DNA from: Cymbidium sinense
Taxonomy: Eukaryota > Streptophyta > Magnoliopsida > Asparagales > Orchidaceae
DNA length: 64,000 bases
Assembly (NCBI GenBank): GCA_021442155.1
Contig: CM038215.1
Span: forward strand, 206,516,982-206,580,981
Reading direction: 5' to 3'
How positions within the stretch are numbered: the first letter of the stretch is position 1; each line of letters opens with the position of its first letter. The notes beneath the pieces were generated by a model. The model was not told where the DNA came from. It saw only the letters and a program-made list of their open reading frames with translations, and made no database searches. The position numbers and the translations under genes are program-made. Positions 22,460-33,999 of the stretch are shown piece after piece.

Positions 22460-23190
22460 TAGTCATCTGTCACCCCTTGGTCAAAGACCCCATCTCTTTT
22501 TCCCAAGACCATTATTCATCATTGCTATTAGCTATACATGAAAGTTTGCCTCCATTCTTGTATGATGGTAAGTTTACAAATCAAATAATGCTATTCAATC
22601 TTTCTGTAGCTAGAAATTTTTTTAGGGCAAGGCTATCATTGTTTTCTATTATAAAATTTATGATGGCTTCTTGTTCTAGTGGTAATATTAATTCGAGTGT
22701 TAAAAATGTGATACCAAAGTATGGTTGTGTTGAAGGCCACACAACTATATTATCTTTTCATATCTTAAAAATAGATAATTTGTTTTTATCAAAATAAACA
22801 AGTGCACTCCAAAATTTGATCTAGTTTATAATTGTTATATGATTTCTATTTAGATTCCATCATCTAATCTCATGATCCATCTCTTTGATTTTAGGGGTTT
22901 CTTTATTAAGCCCTTATATTTGGCAAACTCTTTCATATTGATGCTTTGATTATAACAGTTACTAGGGCATCTATTATTAGGGTATTAATTAAAGTTGACT
23001 TTATTATTAATGTTTTTAATTTTATATGTACTAGTTCATATTTAAGTGGATACAAGCAAATATTAGTGATGAAAAGGGCTCCAAAATTTTTTTCTCATTA
23101 CCAACATTTAAAGAATGATTTACATATTTGCAAAGAAGCTAAAAATGATGGCATCTCCAATATTGTTGTAATCCATCCCCAATAATTTAT
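22460..23190 (+). pseudogene. Decayed LINE ORF1-like (DUF4283) fragment
   Basis: Two open stretches (22477-22797 and 22946-23185) and the sequence between them follow the order of a plant L1 ORF1. They show KDPISFSQDHYSSLL, YDGKFTNQIMLFNLSVARNF (compare VGKF...IRKFF), a PKYGCVEGHTTILSF piece, an HLFDFRGFFIKPLYLAN piece near 22880-22930 (compare the bulky-hydrophobic linker of DUF4283), then RASIIRVLIKVDFI (compare RPSVARVLVEVD) and VMKRAPKFFSHYQHLKNDLHIC (compare the zinc knuckle, first Cys lost). No endonuclease or RT follows. Similarity is weak and judged by eye; it is not the same copy as the LINE at 13737. Confidence 0.42.
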
Positions 23191-23309
23191 GCTTTACTAA
23201 TTCAAGTAATTTCAATAATTATTGTGGCTTCAATTCACTAATCATCACTATCACCTAGCAACTCCTCTTATCTATTTTCCATCAGCTAAATAAAAAATCT
23301 TACTATATC

Positions 23310-23439
23310 ATAAGTAAAGCAGACAAAGCCTTCATTAACTTGAGTTGATATGAATACCTTTATTTAATTTATAAGTCACTTGATCAATAAAGGAATTCAT
23401 ATCTCAATCTAATGAAGCCTTTATCTTCTTTACTTATCG
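23310..23439. repeat. Imperfect inverted repeat, arms about 54 bp
   Basis: The left arm 23310-23364 (ataagtaaagcagacaaagc...) pairs with the right arm 23386-23439, whose complement reads gataagtaaagaagataaag and onward, leaving a loop of about 21 bases. It could fold as a hairpin or be a miniature inverted-repeat transposon or fold-back remnant. No terminal target duplication was evident. Confidence 0.7.
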
Positions 23440-25619
23440 AATGATTTTTAATGAAGGCTTTATTTTCCTAATTCCTTCGAAATCAATTTTTGTTAAAGTC
23501 GTGTTAGCAAGTGCTCTAACTCATGAGAGTAATTGTGAATTAAAGGTCCTTCTTCTTTCTTAACCATAGCTAATGTATTGTGTTTGTAACCTCATATGCA
23601 CAACTTGTTCTTAATTTTATATCAAATAATATTAAATTAAAAAGAATCTTCTATGAATTTCTTAGATTATTTCAAGAATTCATTATCAATTCAATAAGAA
23701 TGAAGCAAGATGAACAAACAAGTTCCCTCACTACATAAAGCTTCAATAAGATCCTAATAGGTTAGTAGTCCATTTGAATGTGAAACTAACTATGATTAGC
23801 TTCTCAATTTGGGCGAATTTTCTTCTTTGTGAATCTTATTTGTCTCTTTTCATTATGTCCTTTCATACTTTTTCTTTGGGGCTATGTTTCCACCTTTTTA
23901 TGCTAAATTGTTCTTTGTTTGAACCATCTTTAGAAAGTATGTAGGCAACTTCTCTTTTGTAGTTCAGAAGTTTAATATTTTGTGATTTTCATTGTAAGTA
24001 AAGGAAAACCCTTTTTGCTCTAAAGAAAGATGATGGAGTTATTGCTTTATAAGAACTTTCTTAAACATTTTTTAATTTAATCAAATTTAAATATAATATG
24101 TGTTATATAAATTTATATCTATGCAATGAGATAAATTTAATCATATCTAAAACACAACCTAACTTTATCAACATTAGTTATTATATATTTAGTTAGATTT
24201 TAAATATATTTAACATATAGATCAAATCAGGTAAATTAAATTGAGACTTTTTAAAAATTTTGTTTGGTCAAATTTGCGAAAAAAATTTGTATTTAAATCA
24301 TGACAGAAAATTGTAAATGGATGGTCATGAAATAAATAAATTTAAACTTATTTAATAATAAAAATTAATTTGATTAAATATAGATTTTAATAAAATAATA
24401 AAAATTTAAATAAATTTAATATATATATATATAATATTTTTATGCTTTAAATATGTTTTTGTTTTATCTATCTAATTTAACACTTGTGTCAAATATCTTT
24501 GAAATAGTTCTAATAAAAACAAAATCTCAATCATATAATAAAATATTAATACATATGAAGTAATCTCCTTGAAATTAACTTTATATTTTCTTAAATTATT
24601 TTTATTTATCATTTATTATACCTTTCAAACTTTTGAGTCTCAAAGTGTCTGGTGGATTAGGTCTCGATAATTTAGTTAGGTTTTATTTAACCTATAGAAG
24701 CATATAATAAATTATTAATGGCACAACTAAAAAAATTATTATCATCTAGTCATTATTAAATTACATGAGTCACATGGTTTTGCTATACTAGGTCTTGCAA
24801 CAAGTTTAATAGCTATAAAAATTAATAAAGCATGACCAATTTATTTGTGGTAAAGCTATTACAAAATAAAATTAAACAATATCACCATTAATTACAATCA
24901 ACACATATGAAAAGGCTATAATTGCTACAAAATTTGAAGTGGGTTATTGCACTTTAAATTTATGTCTTTGACTATAACTATTAAAATATTATAATATAAT
25001 AAATGAGTTGACTTATAACAATTAAAATTGTTATAAATATGTTAATTTTATAGTGATTTTAATTAACCACAAGAAAAATTTTCTTAGAACCTTCTTTCAC
25101 TAACAAGATTATCCTATCTATCTTGCAATTATTTGTTAAGAAGAAATATATTTTATTAATCTCTAAAAGCTTTTCATTAACTACAACAAAGTTGATTAGG
25201 AAGCCATTTCCAAAGCAAGAAGATATATTCAAGTTTAAACCTGAAAAGATTTTAGCTTGGCCTTAGGTGCTTTATGTATGCCCATAATATTATTCTAGGT
25301 CAAGTTGATCAAGTACAAAAAAGATTAGACCTATATCAAGAAGTTTATGGTCTTGAAGCAAATTGGTACTCACAAAGGTGAATGTTAGCCTCATCCATGG
25401 GTCATCCACGAGTAATGTCTCATCAAATTAGTCTAGGTTGCATTCTTTTCCCTAATTGTATTTTTCAGAGAAAATTTAAAGTCAGCTACTTTTCAAGGCT
25501 ATTTGTTTAAAGAACTCAAACAATGACTAGGAGGATCCATTAAAAGAGCTTATCAAGGGTATCTAAGATAAAATTTTTAATCTCTCTTACAATTTTTTTT
25601 TTTAATTTCTCACTCTCTA
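23440..25619. other. AT-rich spacer, nothing recognised
   Basis: No family resemblance, RNA gene or long repeat was recognised. Composition is strongly AT-rich with short A and T runs. Confidence 0.6.
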
Positions 25620-25627
25620 AATAGTTA

Positions 25628-25652
25628 ATACAATAACAACAACAACAACAAC
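25628..25652 (-). repeat. (TTG)n tail of the RTE LINE
   Basis: On the plus strand this is a run of CAA units (caataacaacaacaacaac). On the element's strand it is the terminal TTG repeat that closes the 3' end. Confidence 0.85.
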
Positions 25653-25885
25653 AAGCCTTTATCCCACTACATAGGGTTTGCTACATGAATCCTTCTTCTC
25701 CATTGTGCTCTATTAAGTATCAAATTTTCATTTGATTCTATTAAAATAAGATCATTTTTATACGACTTAACCAAGTCTTCTAAGATCTATCTATCTTTCT
25801 TAAGATAAGTCAAATCTAATACATCAACTCTATCAAATCTTATTTGTCATTGAAGCTACTCCAACCTTTTACAAATATATGCATT

Positions 25886-27282
25886 TCACATTTTGCCTCT
25901 AAGTGTGTAGCCACTCATCCATCGGAGTATCCTCATCTTTGCAACACGTAACTTAATTTTATGCTTCTCTTTTATTGGCCAATATTTTACTCCATAACTC
26001 ATTATAGCTCTTACCACCATCTTGTACAATTTTCCCTTAAGTTTAAGTGGTACTTTTTTTTTCACACTACAAGCCATATACATTCCTCCACTTCAACCAT
26101 CCAACTTAAATTCTACTAATAATAGCCCCATTTATTTCACCAACATTTTAAACAATCGACTTGAGATGTCTAAAACATTCACTCTTCTTAATCACTTGCT
26201 CACTTAATGCCACAATCCCACCACTAGATTTTTACAACTAAAATTACACTCCATATATTTAGTTTTAGATCTACTTAAATGAAAGCCTTTAAATTCTAAG
26301 GTTGACCTACATAATTCAAGTTTCTTTTGAACTCTTTCTTTAATCTTATCAACAAGAAGAATATCATCAGCAAAAAGCATTCACTAAGGTACATCCTTCT
26401 GTACAAGTCTAGTAAGAACATTCAAAACTAAAGAAAAAAGATATGGGCTTAAAGTTGAACCTTGATGTAATCTAATTCAAAATAAGGAAATAATTGGTCA
26501 AGCCTCCTTGCATTTGAACATAAGTAACAACTCTAGTATACATATCCTTAATGACTTGAACATAAGCAATAAAAACTTCTTTTTTTTAGAATTCTCCAAA
26601 GTATTTCTCTTAGAACTTTATCATATGCTATCTCTAAATCAACAAAAATCATTTGTAGATCATTCTTTCTCTCTCAATACTCCATCAAACCTCTTAACAA
26701 ATGTATAACATCCATAGTAGACCTATTGTGCATGAAATCAAACTAATTTTGATAAACTTCTATATCACATTATAACATGTGTTTAATTACTCTCTCCCAT
26801 AATTTTAATGTATGTCACATTAACTTAATTTCTTTATAATTTGCACACTCTTGTGCATAACCTTTATTCTTTAAAATAGGAATCAAAATATTATTTCTCT
26901 ATTCAACAGGCATCTTTTTAGTCTTGAAAATAAAATTCAAAAAATGAGCCAAATAATTTCTTGATCTCCTAAGCATTCTATACTTTTATTAAAATATCAT
27001 CAGGTTCTATTGCTTTTTCACACTTCATTTTCTTTAAAGTCTCTTCAACTTTAATTTTTCTAATATGATGATAAAAATAAAATTTTTTATTTTTATTTAG
27101 GGTACTATGGTCACCAAAGTCAAAGTACTTTCACAACCTTCATTGAAAAGTTTATCAAAATATTTTATCCACCTATATTTAATATCTTGTTCTAAGTAAA
27201 GTACTTTATGATTTTTATCCTTCATGCACTCTATTTGAAATAAATCTTTAGTTCTATCTCTTTGTTTGACTAATTTATACAT
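25886..27282 (-). pseudogene. RTE LINE reverse transcriptase, broken
   Basis: The RT C-terminus is clear at 25886-26083: KGKLYKMVVRAIMSYGVKYW, then PIKEKHKIKLRVAKMRILRW and MSGYTLRGKM (family form YGTECWPVK...MRMLRWMCGHTR). To the right, 27097-27282 encodes MYKLVKQRDRTKDLF and WIKYFDKLFNEGCEST, the endonuclease-RT linker also present in copy 1. Between these, RT palm blocks are scattered over frames, for example an IFVDLEIAYDKV-like block near 26610-26640 read on the minus strand. No intact polymerase is possible. Confidence 0.72.
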
Positions 27283-27439
27283 ACATCTTTCACCCTCTTA
27301 AGTATCTAGTCTATTATATAAATAATTAAAAGCTAAATTCTTTAATTCACATATGAATTTCTTAGAATTCTTATGGGCCACTTTATATCTTTCCCAATTC
27401 ACAGAACTTTTACATCAAAACTAAATTTTAAAATAAAGC

Positions 27440-28430
27440 TTCTTATTTTTTTATCTTTTCTTGCACACTTTGATCCACCACCAACTATTTTTTATTAAAA
27501 GGTGATTTTCTTTTAAATTCTTCAAGCCCATTTTTTGTAACTCTTTTAATCTCAATTGCTATATTTTTCCATATAATATTAGCTTTCTCATGAACATCTC
27601 AATTTTTATGATTTTGTATCTTACTCTTAAATATATTATTATTATTATTATAAGTACCCCATCTACTTTTAAGATAATATTTTAATTTATTTTTTATCTT
27701 CTAATCCTTCATCTTAAAATCTAAAACTAGTGGTTGATGTTTAATACTTAAAATTCACTCAAAATAACCTTATAGTCTTTATAATTTAAATAATTTATTT
27801 TTCTTATTAGAAAATAATCAATATGTATTTTACTAGGTCTAACTTATAAGTGATAATATGCTCATCTCTTTTCATAAATAAATTACAAAATCATAAGCTA
27901 AAGTAAAATCTAATATAGTCCCACCATCTTTATTAGCCTTACAAATCTATAGCCACTATAAATGCTTTTAAAATCTTTTAATATTTTACCAATATGTCTA
28001 TTTAAATCTCCTCTAATAAATATTCTTTTTTGAAGCAATATCCAAATTTTTTCTTTTGAGCATACATCTAAACCTATTTGAAGAGCATAAATACTTATAA
28101 CATTAATAATCTTAGCATCAACAATAAGCTTTAAAGCTATAGTTTTATCTCTAATCATATTAATTTTCATGATCTTATCTTTTAAAGTCTTATCTGTAAT
28201 CATACTACACCATTTTTATTATGACTCATGCCATAATACTAAAGTTTAAAATCTAAATTATCAATCTCATTGGCCTTCTCCCCAACCCATTTAGTTTCTT
28301 GAAGACAAGATATTTATCTTCTATGAACCATAATATATATTAACTCCATTAATTTACTGATAAGAGTACCTATATTCAAAGTTCATTTTCTAATTGTTTA
28401 GTTTCATGGTCAAACTTCTTTTCCTGCATC
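27440..28430 (-). pseudogene. RTE LINE endonuclease, broken
   Basis: Complement reading gives, from right to left, an ETKWVGEK-like block near 28290, ALKLIVDAKIINVISIYALQ (28075-28145; compare SVYAPQ), then RIFIRGDLNRHIGKILKDF (27965-28030; compare FIGGDLNGHVG), where the GDLN core is preserved. The open stretch 27910-28203 covers the last two blocks. The C-terminal His block is degraded near 27720-27760. The domain would nick target DNA in an active relative. Confidence 0.72.
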
Positions 28431-28440
28431 TATCCATAAT

Positions 28441-29025
28441 GTGGGAACCCTTGATTATTTAATACTACATATGGGTATCAATGCAACAGCCCTTGCACTC
28501 TTTTTGTTATATTCAAGTAATACAGTGCATCGATTCCATGGAACATACTAACATTAACACAATGTATTAAAGGATTCATATCATGATTTTTTAACAACCT
28601 TCTATGTTGACTGTCAACTACATAACGCAACCCTCAAATTTTCTCATCTAGGACTTGGGATCTAGCAAAGGCAATGTAATTAGCTAGACATAATTTCAAC
28701 TATATAACTAGCTACACAAAGTCATATAATAAATATTTTCTATAATTATGTCATGTATTAATTCCATTATGTGCCACCAGATTTTATCCATATTCATAAA
28801 TAGGAGATCAGTGATCCTTTGTTTCAAGAGTAATTTAAGATGAGCTATTACGATATAATATAAAGTTGTAATCCTTTGTGGATATGCTCCTCTAAACTCT
28901 CTCATGATTTTTCAGTGTACTTCCTCTCTCTCTCTCTCTTTATATATATATATATATATATTTCCTACCTATAATCTTAAATTAATTCACTATGGGCTTC
29001 ATTGTGCATTAGGTGTCGATAAACA
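28441..29025. other. Short spacer between RTE LINE and copia element
   Basis: No gene is supported. The (CT)n(TA)n composite microsatellite at 28925-28961 is preceded by tcagtgtacttcctc, whose complement recurs next to a GA tract at 31561. The last five bases (aaaca, 29021-29025) probably form one copy of the copia target duplication. Confidence 0.6.
28925..28961. repeat. (CT)n(TA)n microsatellite
   Basis: CT units run directly into TA units; low-complexity tract. Confidence 0.93.
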
Positions 29026-29643
29026 TGTTATATATGGTGGATTTTACTTTAGGAGGAAGCACCTCATTAAAATAGAGCCTTTAGCTTCAAGATGAGTAGG
29101 TGTGCCTAGAAGGATAGGGACATGAAACTAGATTGTAATGCTTTGGCACTTTAGAGGCGATCTTTGTGGTGATCTGATCAAGGCACCAAAGGAAATGATA
29201 GAAAGGTTAATGCCTCGATCAAAGCGGCACCATGCTCAAACTTGTGTAGGAAAGCCTAGGGACAATGGCACCATTGGCTAGGCACAATGGTCATAAAGCA
29301 ATGCTATGAGCTAAGAGACTTTGTATTTAGTGAATTTCTTCTAGTTTTGTAATGTCACTTTTCTCATGTGTGTGAGAGTGAATTGCCTACCTTAGAGTGA
29401 TTGAAGTGTAGGGAGACTCCAGATAAATACAATCTATACTGTTCTTCTGATTTTTTCTTTCATGGTGGATTTCTAAGTGGTATGGGATTTATGGTTTTTT
29501 TTTCTGTTCTTGAGTTTTTTCATGTTAAATTAGGTGTCTTTTTTGTGATCTTTTTCACTTTGAATTTTATTTATTTCATGCATGCTCTGAAACACTCAAA
29601 CTAGTTTTTTGTGCATATTTTGTGATTTAATTTCATCCAATAT
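29026..29643 (+). repeat. 5' LTR of outer copia element
   Basis: It matches 41937-42528 in collinear blocks: the start tgttatatatggtgg, a cgtgtagraaagcct-like piece, gtaatgtcacttttctyatg, gagtgaytgaagtgtag, catgttaaattwggt and tttaatttcatcc. The 5' portion is rather diverged. The start was chosen by alignment with the better-defined 3' LTR. Confidence 0.8.
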
Positions 29644-29657
29644 TTGGTATTAGAGCT
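29644..29657 (+). promoter_or_regulatory. Primer-binding site of outer copia element
   Basis: TTGGTATTAGAGC directly follows the 5' LTR and is one base off the common TTGGTATCAGAGC site, complementary to the 3' end of initiator methionine tRNA. It would prime minus-strand cDNA. Confidence 0.8.
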
Positions 29658-29689
29658 TAAGTTCTAAATGTTTAGTTTGAGTGGGGCAA

Positions 29690-30480
29690 TGTCGATGATT
29701 TAAAGTTTAAGATTGAGAAGTTTAATAGGATGAACTTCACTTTCTAGAAGATGCAAGTGAAGGATTTATTGTACCAAAAAAAACTATATTTGCCACTAGA
29801 TGGGATTGCCAAGAAACCGAAGTCAATGTCTATGAAAGAATGGGAAGTCCTCGATTAAATGACAGTATATTTGATTCAACTCTCACTATCCTCATCTATT
29901 TCTTTCAATATAATGAATTAAAAGACTACTATGGACTTTATGGCCAAACTAATAATGATGTATGAGATGCCATCCACTTCAAACAAAGTATTCTTGAAGA
30001 AAAGATTGTCCAGTATGAAGATGGTTGGTAGAGGTCTAGTAGCAGAGCATTTGAAAAATTTACTAAGATAAATCAGCTATGATTGGTTAGGATTATGTTA
30101 GATGATGAAGGTTGAGTACTTTTACTCTTATCCTTTTTACCTGACAGTTGGGATGTCAAGTTACAATGGTGTGCAACTCTTCGAGCAACATGAAGTTAGC
30201 CTTTAATGATATTATTGGATTGGTGTTGAATTATGAGGTCCAGAAGAAGGAGAGCGAGGAGACTTCAAATGCCACCATGAATGTTGAAGGAAAAGGAAGG
30301 AGTTCAGATAAGAACTCAAGCGAGGGATTCAAGTCAAAGAGAAAAAATCTAAGATTGGAAGAGAAAAGGACAAGGTGAAGTGTTGGAACTATAAAAAGAG
30401 TATACTTTAAGAAAGAATGTAAGGCTCCTAAGAAATCAAGTGGTGAAGGACAAATATGAATGTCTCCATAAAAGAAGCTC
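29690..30480 (+). pseudogene. Outer copia gag, broken
   Basis: Capsid protein region. Near 29700 the frame reads KFKIEKFNRMNFTF, then KMQVKDLLYQKKLYLPL and MKEWEVLD, matching the copia gag start (KFNGKNF..W..M..LL). The open stretch 30148-30378 is the basic C-terminal part (LNYEVQKKESEETSNAT...). Just after it, near 30380, KCWNYKKS and KKECKA mark a degraded zinc knuckle in which the second Cys and the His are lost. Stops occur near 29740 and 29860. It follows the primer site by about 35 bases, as usual. Confidence 0.78.
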
Positions 30481-31500
30481 AAGATGATTCTCTAATCTTA
30501 TCCTTAGATAGTCGTCGAGATAGTCAACTTCATCCTCTTTTCATGCAAGTCCTAATAAATGGAGTTCAAAGACTACCCAAAGTGATTTAGGGAAGATATA
30601 CATAGGGACAATAAGACCTACATCATAGGAAAAGATGATGTGGACATCAAATTACCAAATAGTTCAATTTGAAAGTTGAAGGATGTCATACATGTTTTAT
30701 GCTTGAAGAGAGATTTGAACTTAGTGAGCCAATTAGCACAGCCAGGGTACATGACTACCTTTAATGGAAGAGTTTGTGCAAGGTAACTATGGGTGCTCTG
30801 GTGATGGCTCAAGGAAACATTAAAGGAATACTTTATCTGATCAATTAAGTATTAGAGTTCAAAGGAGTTGCTAGAAAAGGATGGATCTATGGCATAGGAG
30901 GCTAGCCATATGAGCGAAAGATATAAAATCCTTTAGTTTTAAAGAACAAACTTCCAGATTTAAAATTATAGATTTGGATTACTATAAAGATTGAGTGTAT
31001 GAAAAGCAAGAAAGAGTGAGCTTTCCTAAAAGTATTGTAAGATTAAAGCCAAAAAAATTACATTTAGTACACACAGATGTATGAGGTCCCACTTCAATTC
31101 AATTAATTGACAAATCATCATAATTTATTACTTTCATTGATGTTCATACCAGAAAGGTTTGGGTATACCTTTTGAAACACAAGTCAGAGGTGTTTGAAGT
31201 GTTAAAGAAGTGAAATGTTTAGGGAGAGAATGAGACATTACTAAAGGTGAAATGTCTAAGATTAGATAATGGTGGCAAGTATCATGATAAATGGTTCAGA
31301 GATTATTGTATGTTAAATGACAACCAGTGGGAGTTCACAATACCTAGAACACTGTAGCAAAATGGTGTAGCTGAACGCATGAATTGAATCATCAAAGAGT
31401 GTGCAAGGAGTTTGAGGCTGCACACAGGGTTGGCCAAGCAGATCTAAGAAAATTAGTTAATATTGTTGTATACCTGATTGAGTGGCCATGCTTAGGTATA
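30480..31500 (+). pseudogene. Outer copia protease/integrase, broken
   Basis: Near 30880 a GAG-pre-integrase block reads LWHRRLAI, followed at 31050-31100 by KKLHLVHTDV and GPTSIQLI (first integrase Asp in HTD), FITFIDVHTRKVWVYLLKHK, then LRLDNGGKYHDKW (second Asp in LDN) and NGVAERMN near 31365 (catalytic Glu in AER), and CARSLRLHTGLAKQI near 31400-31440. So the D-D-E residues are still readable. The sequence continues as LVNIVVYLIEWP to about 31485 and then runs into rearranged repeats; the C-terminal domain is missing. In an active element, integrase joins cDNA to the host chromosome. Confidence 0.82.
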
Positions 31501-31525
31501 CAACAATATTAATTAATTTTTTGTA

Positions 31526-31528
<3 letters not shown>

Positions 31529-31562
<34 letters not shown>
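31529..31562. repeat. (GA)n microsatellite
   Basis: Uninterrupted GA units in the rearranged junction. Confidence 0.95.
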
Positions 31563-31566
<4 letters not shown>

Positions 31567-31653
31567 GTACACTGAGTGATCATTTATAAGTTATATACCT
31601 GATTGAGTGGCCAAGCTTAGGTATACAACAAAATTAGTTAGCAGGGTTGGCCA

Positions 31654-31676
31654 AGCTTAGGCTTTGATACCAATTA
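31654..31676 (-). promoter_or_regulatory. Primer-binding-site-like sequence outside the nested 3' LTR
   Basis: On the minus strand the LTR terminus (...GTGACTCA) is followed directly by taattggtatcaaagcctaa. That is a primer-binding site for initiator Met tRNA and matches the start of the true internal leader beside the right LTR (38675-38698) for about 22 bases. A 3' LTR should be followed by host DNA, not by a primer site. Confidence 0.7.
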
Positions 31677-33754
31677 TGAGTCACTAAGAGGGGTGAGGGG
31701 TGAATTGGGTGATATTAAAATTTTAAAACTTAAATCTTCAATTTTAATTTTAGTAGAAAATTAATTTTGATTTTATAATGACAGATACAATTCTTAATGC
31801 GAAAATAAAATAAAGTAAAGAGATACAATAGGCACACAATTTTTCGTGGTCCAAACCTCAAAATAACCTCGTCCTAGCCACCACCTAGGAATCCACTAAA
31901 TGCAAAAATAACATAGTACTCTCCTATAACGAGGTGAGTACAACCCCTATAACAATATATACTCTCCTATAAAGGAGTACAATATAAATTTTTTTACACA
32001 CAAAAAGAAAATACAAAATAATAAATTTTGATAAAATAAATCTCACAAATATACCAATTCAATGATCTCACAACTTATAAATGATCACTTACAACTTAAA
32101 AATTTTGGCAAGATAATATGCTCACTTAATATTGAAATAAATATCTTAAAGTGATCTTACTAAGATGTTTAAAAATGATTTCAAAATAATTTCACAATAT
32201 TTTCTTACACAATAAAATAAATTTCAGCAAGGAATAATTTATTTTATCTTTACCAAAAAGATTCTTTCAGTTAATGCTAATGATCACAAAGTACTTAAAT
32301 AAAATGAGTATATGATAGATCTAAGTATGCTAGTAAGCTTTTAATTAAAAAAGAGATCTAGAAAATATAAAATAATTTCAGCACAATAATTTATTTTAAA
32401 TGCTTAAAATATACTTCTAAAATAGTTCTAAGAATAAATGATCTTTCAAAATAAGACTAATGAAGAAATATTTCAAGAAACCAAAATAAATTTGTAGGAA
32501 GTTAAAATTTTCAGCAAGTTGAAATAGATCCTAGAAATTATCACAAGAGTTTATCATAAAAAAATGATTGAGAAACATTGATGTGAAAAATAATGTCCAA
32601 AGACTAATCCACAAAAAAGTATAAATTGGAAAGAATAAATAGATGGTGAAAATAGCATAAACAGCTAAAGAGGATTAAAATCAAGAAAACAAACTCAAGT
32701 AATTTGAGAAGGCTTGCTTAGTTGAAGATGTTGAAGCTTACAAACTAAGGATTTGATCTTGCAATATTTGGAAAACACTTGGAAGGAAAATCTAAGAAAT
32801 TTTCTTTTAGATTTTCTAGAGGGATTTTGAATTTTGAATGAGTAATGCTTTCATGAAGAGAATGAGGGCTATTTATAGGCAAGAAGGTCATTTTGAATCA
32901 TTTCAAAAAAATATATTATTCTAATCTCATGCTATCATGTGATAATTTAATATTCAATAAAAATGTAATTTATATTAAATAAATATTAAATTAAAGCAGC
33001 CAAAATTAGGCTATTCACATGGACAAGTAAAAAATAATCAAATATGGCTCTTAATATATTCAAAGCATGTAGCATGCATTCCTTATTAAAATTAGCTAAT
33101 GTTTGAAAAGTCATAAAAAATTCAATTTTAATCAAACTTGGGTATGTGACCTATTAAATTAAAGGAAAAAAAAATCCAAGGAATCCATTGGAGATGAAAT
33201 CAAATATAAATTCCTTGATTATAAAATGACTTTCGCTAAAATATAAAATTTCATTTATTTTTGTTAATTTTGACATGTGACATTTAAAAATTATGATATA
33301 ATTTATATATAATCATAAATATGTTAGTTATCTTATAACCAGCAAATTAAATTAAAATACTTAATTATATTAAGTAAATAAAATAATTATACTTAATTGT
33401 TTTTATTATTTATTACTTTGACAATTTTAATGATATGTATGAAACATATAATTGAATGTTAATTAAATAAAGATTTATATAAATTAACCTCATTAAAATA
33501 ATATGTTAAGTTGTGAGCAAATTGATTCATGCCAATGAACTCATATGAATAGTCATATAACCCAACATATTGTATCTTGAGCTTCACATTATCCTTTTAA
33601 TTCTACTTCTTTTAAACATATTATGAGATGTATTGGATATGTAATTAGCAATTGATATATCTGAAATACATAAAAATATTCATTAGAACATCCAAGCATT
33701 TGTTTGTTATCATCAAAATTAATCGAATTGAACATGAGGCTAATTAAGCCAACA
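31677..33754 (-). repeat. 3' LTR of nested copia element
   Basis: Pairs along its whole length with 38699-40784. On the plus strand it runs tgagtcac...ccaaca. It keeps about 35 bases (around 33663-33698) that the right LTR lacks. Confidence 0.93.
32868..32877 (-). promoter_or_regulatory. TATA box in left LTR of nested copia
   Basis: The complement reads gcctataaatagccctcatt, with TATAAATAG in a conserved LTR block. An identical block lies in the right LTR at 39930-39938, where it would drive the genomic RNA. Confidence 0.6.
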
Positions 33755-33772
33755 ATCTCCCCCTTTTTGATG
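33755..33772 (-). promoter_or_regulatory. Polypurine tract of nested copia
   Basis: On the minus strand tcaaaaagggggagat directly precedes the 3' LTR start tgttggctt. This is the canonical copia plus-strand primer. Confidence 0.85.
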
Positions 33773-33999
33773 ATGACAAACTAATGTTGGGTATTGATTT
33801 TGATGAAGGTGCAAAATGACCTTTCATCATAGTTTTTGAAAAAAATTCTCTTAAAAAAAATTTATGCATAAGAGATGAATAATGTTGCTCCCCCTAAACA
33901 TATGCATGAAATAGACTTAATACTAACCAACATTTTACTCTTCTCCCCCTTTTGACAACATCAAAAATTGGGAACAAACTACATACAATTTTAAATATT

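Larger units (their letters stand above)
25620..28440 (-). mobile_element. RTE-clade LINE, copy 2, decayed
   Basis: This minus-strand element is collinear with copy 1 and more complete. Its 3' end is visible: read on its own strand, ctatgtagtgggataaaggc is followed by (TTG)n, complement of 25628-25665, the characteristic terminus of plant RTE elements. The endonuclease start is near 28430, where the complement gives LNIGTLISKLMELI-like sequence (family form RVGTWNIGTLTGKSMELV) and INILSSRN with ET lost. Frames are broken throughout. The 5' boundary is approximate and no target duplication was defined. Confidence 0.82.
31440..31676. other. Rearranged junction with inverted and direct repeats
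   Basis: An inverted repeat (31451-31475 with 31494-31518, one mismatch in 25) has an 18-base loop. The arm-loop-arm core recurs directly as 47 bases at 31594-31640 with three differences from 31470-31516. Between them lie a (GA)n tract (about 31529-31562) and gaggaagtacactga. The 15-mer cagggttggccaagc occurs at 31425-31439 and 31642-31656. The left arm is copia integrase coding sequence, so the right arm is an inverted copy of it. Confidence 0.85.

Noticed and set aside
31425..31656. The 15-mer cagggttggccaagc as target duplication of a ~200 bp insertion
   Set aside because: Copia integrase coding continues past the left copy to about 31485, so the enclosed segment is not a simple foreign insertion.
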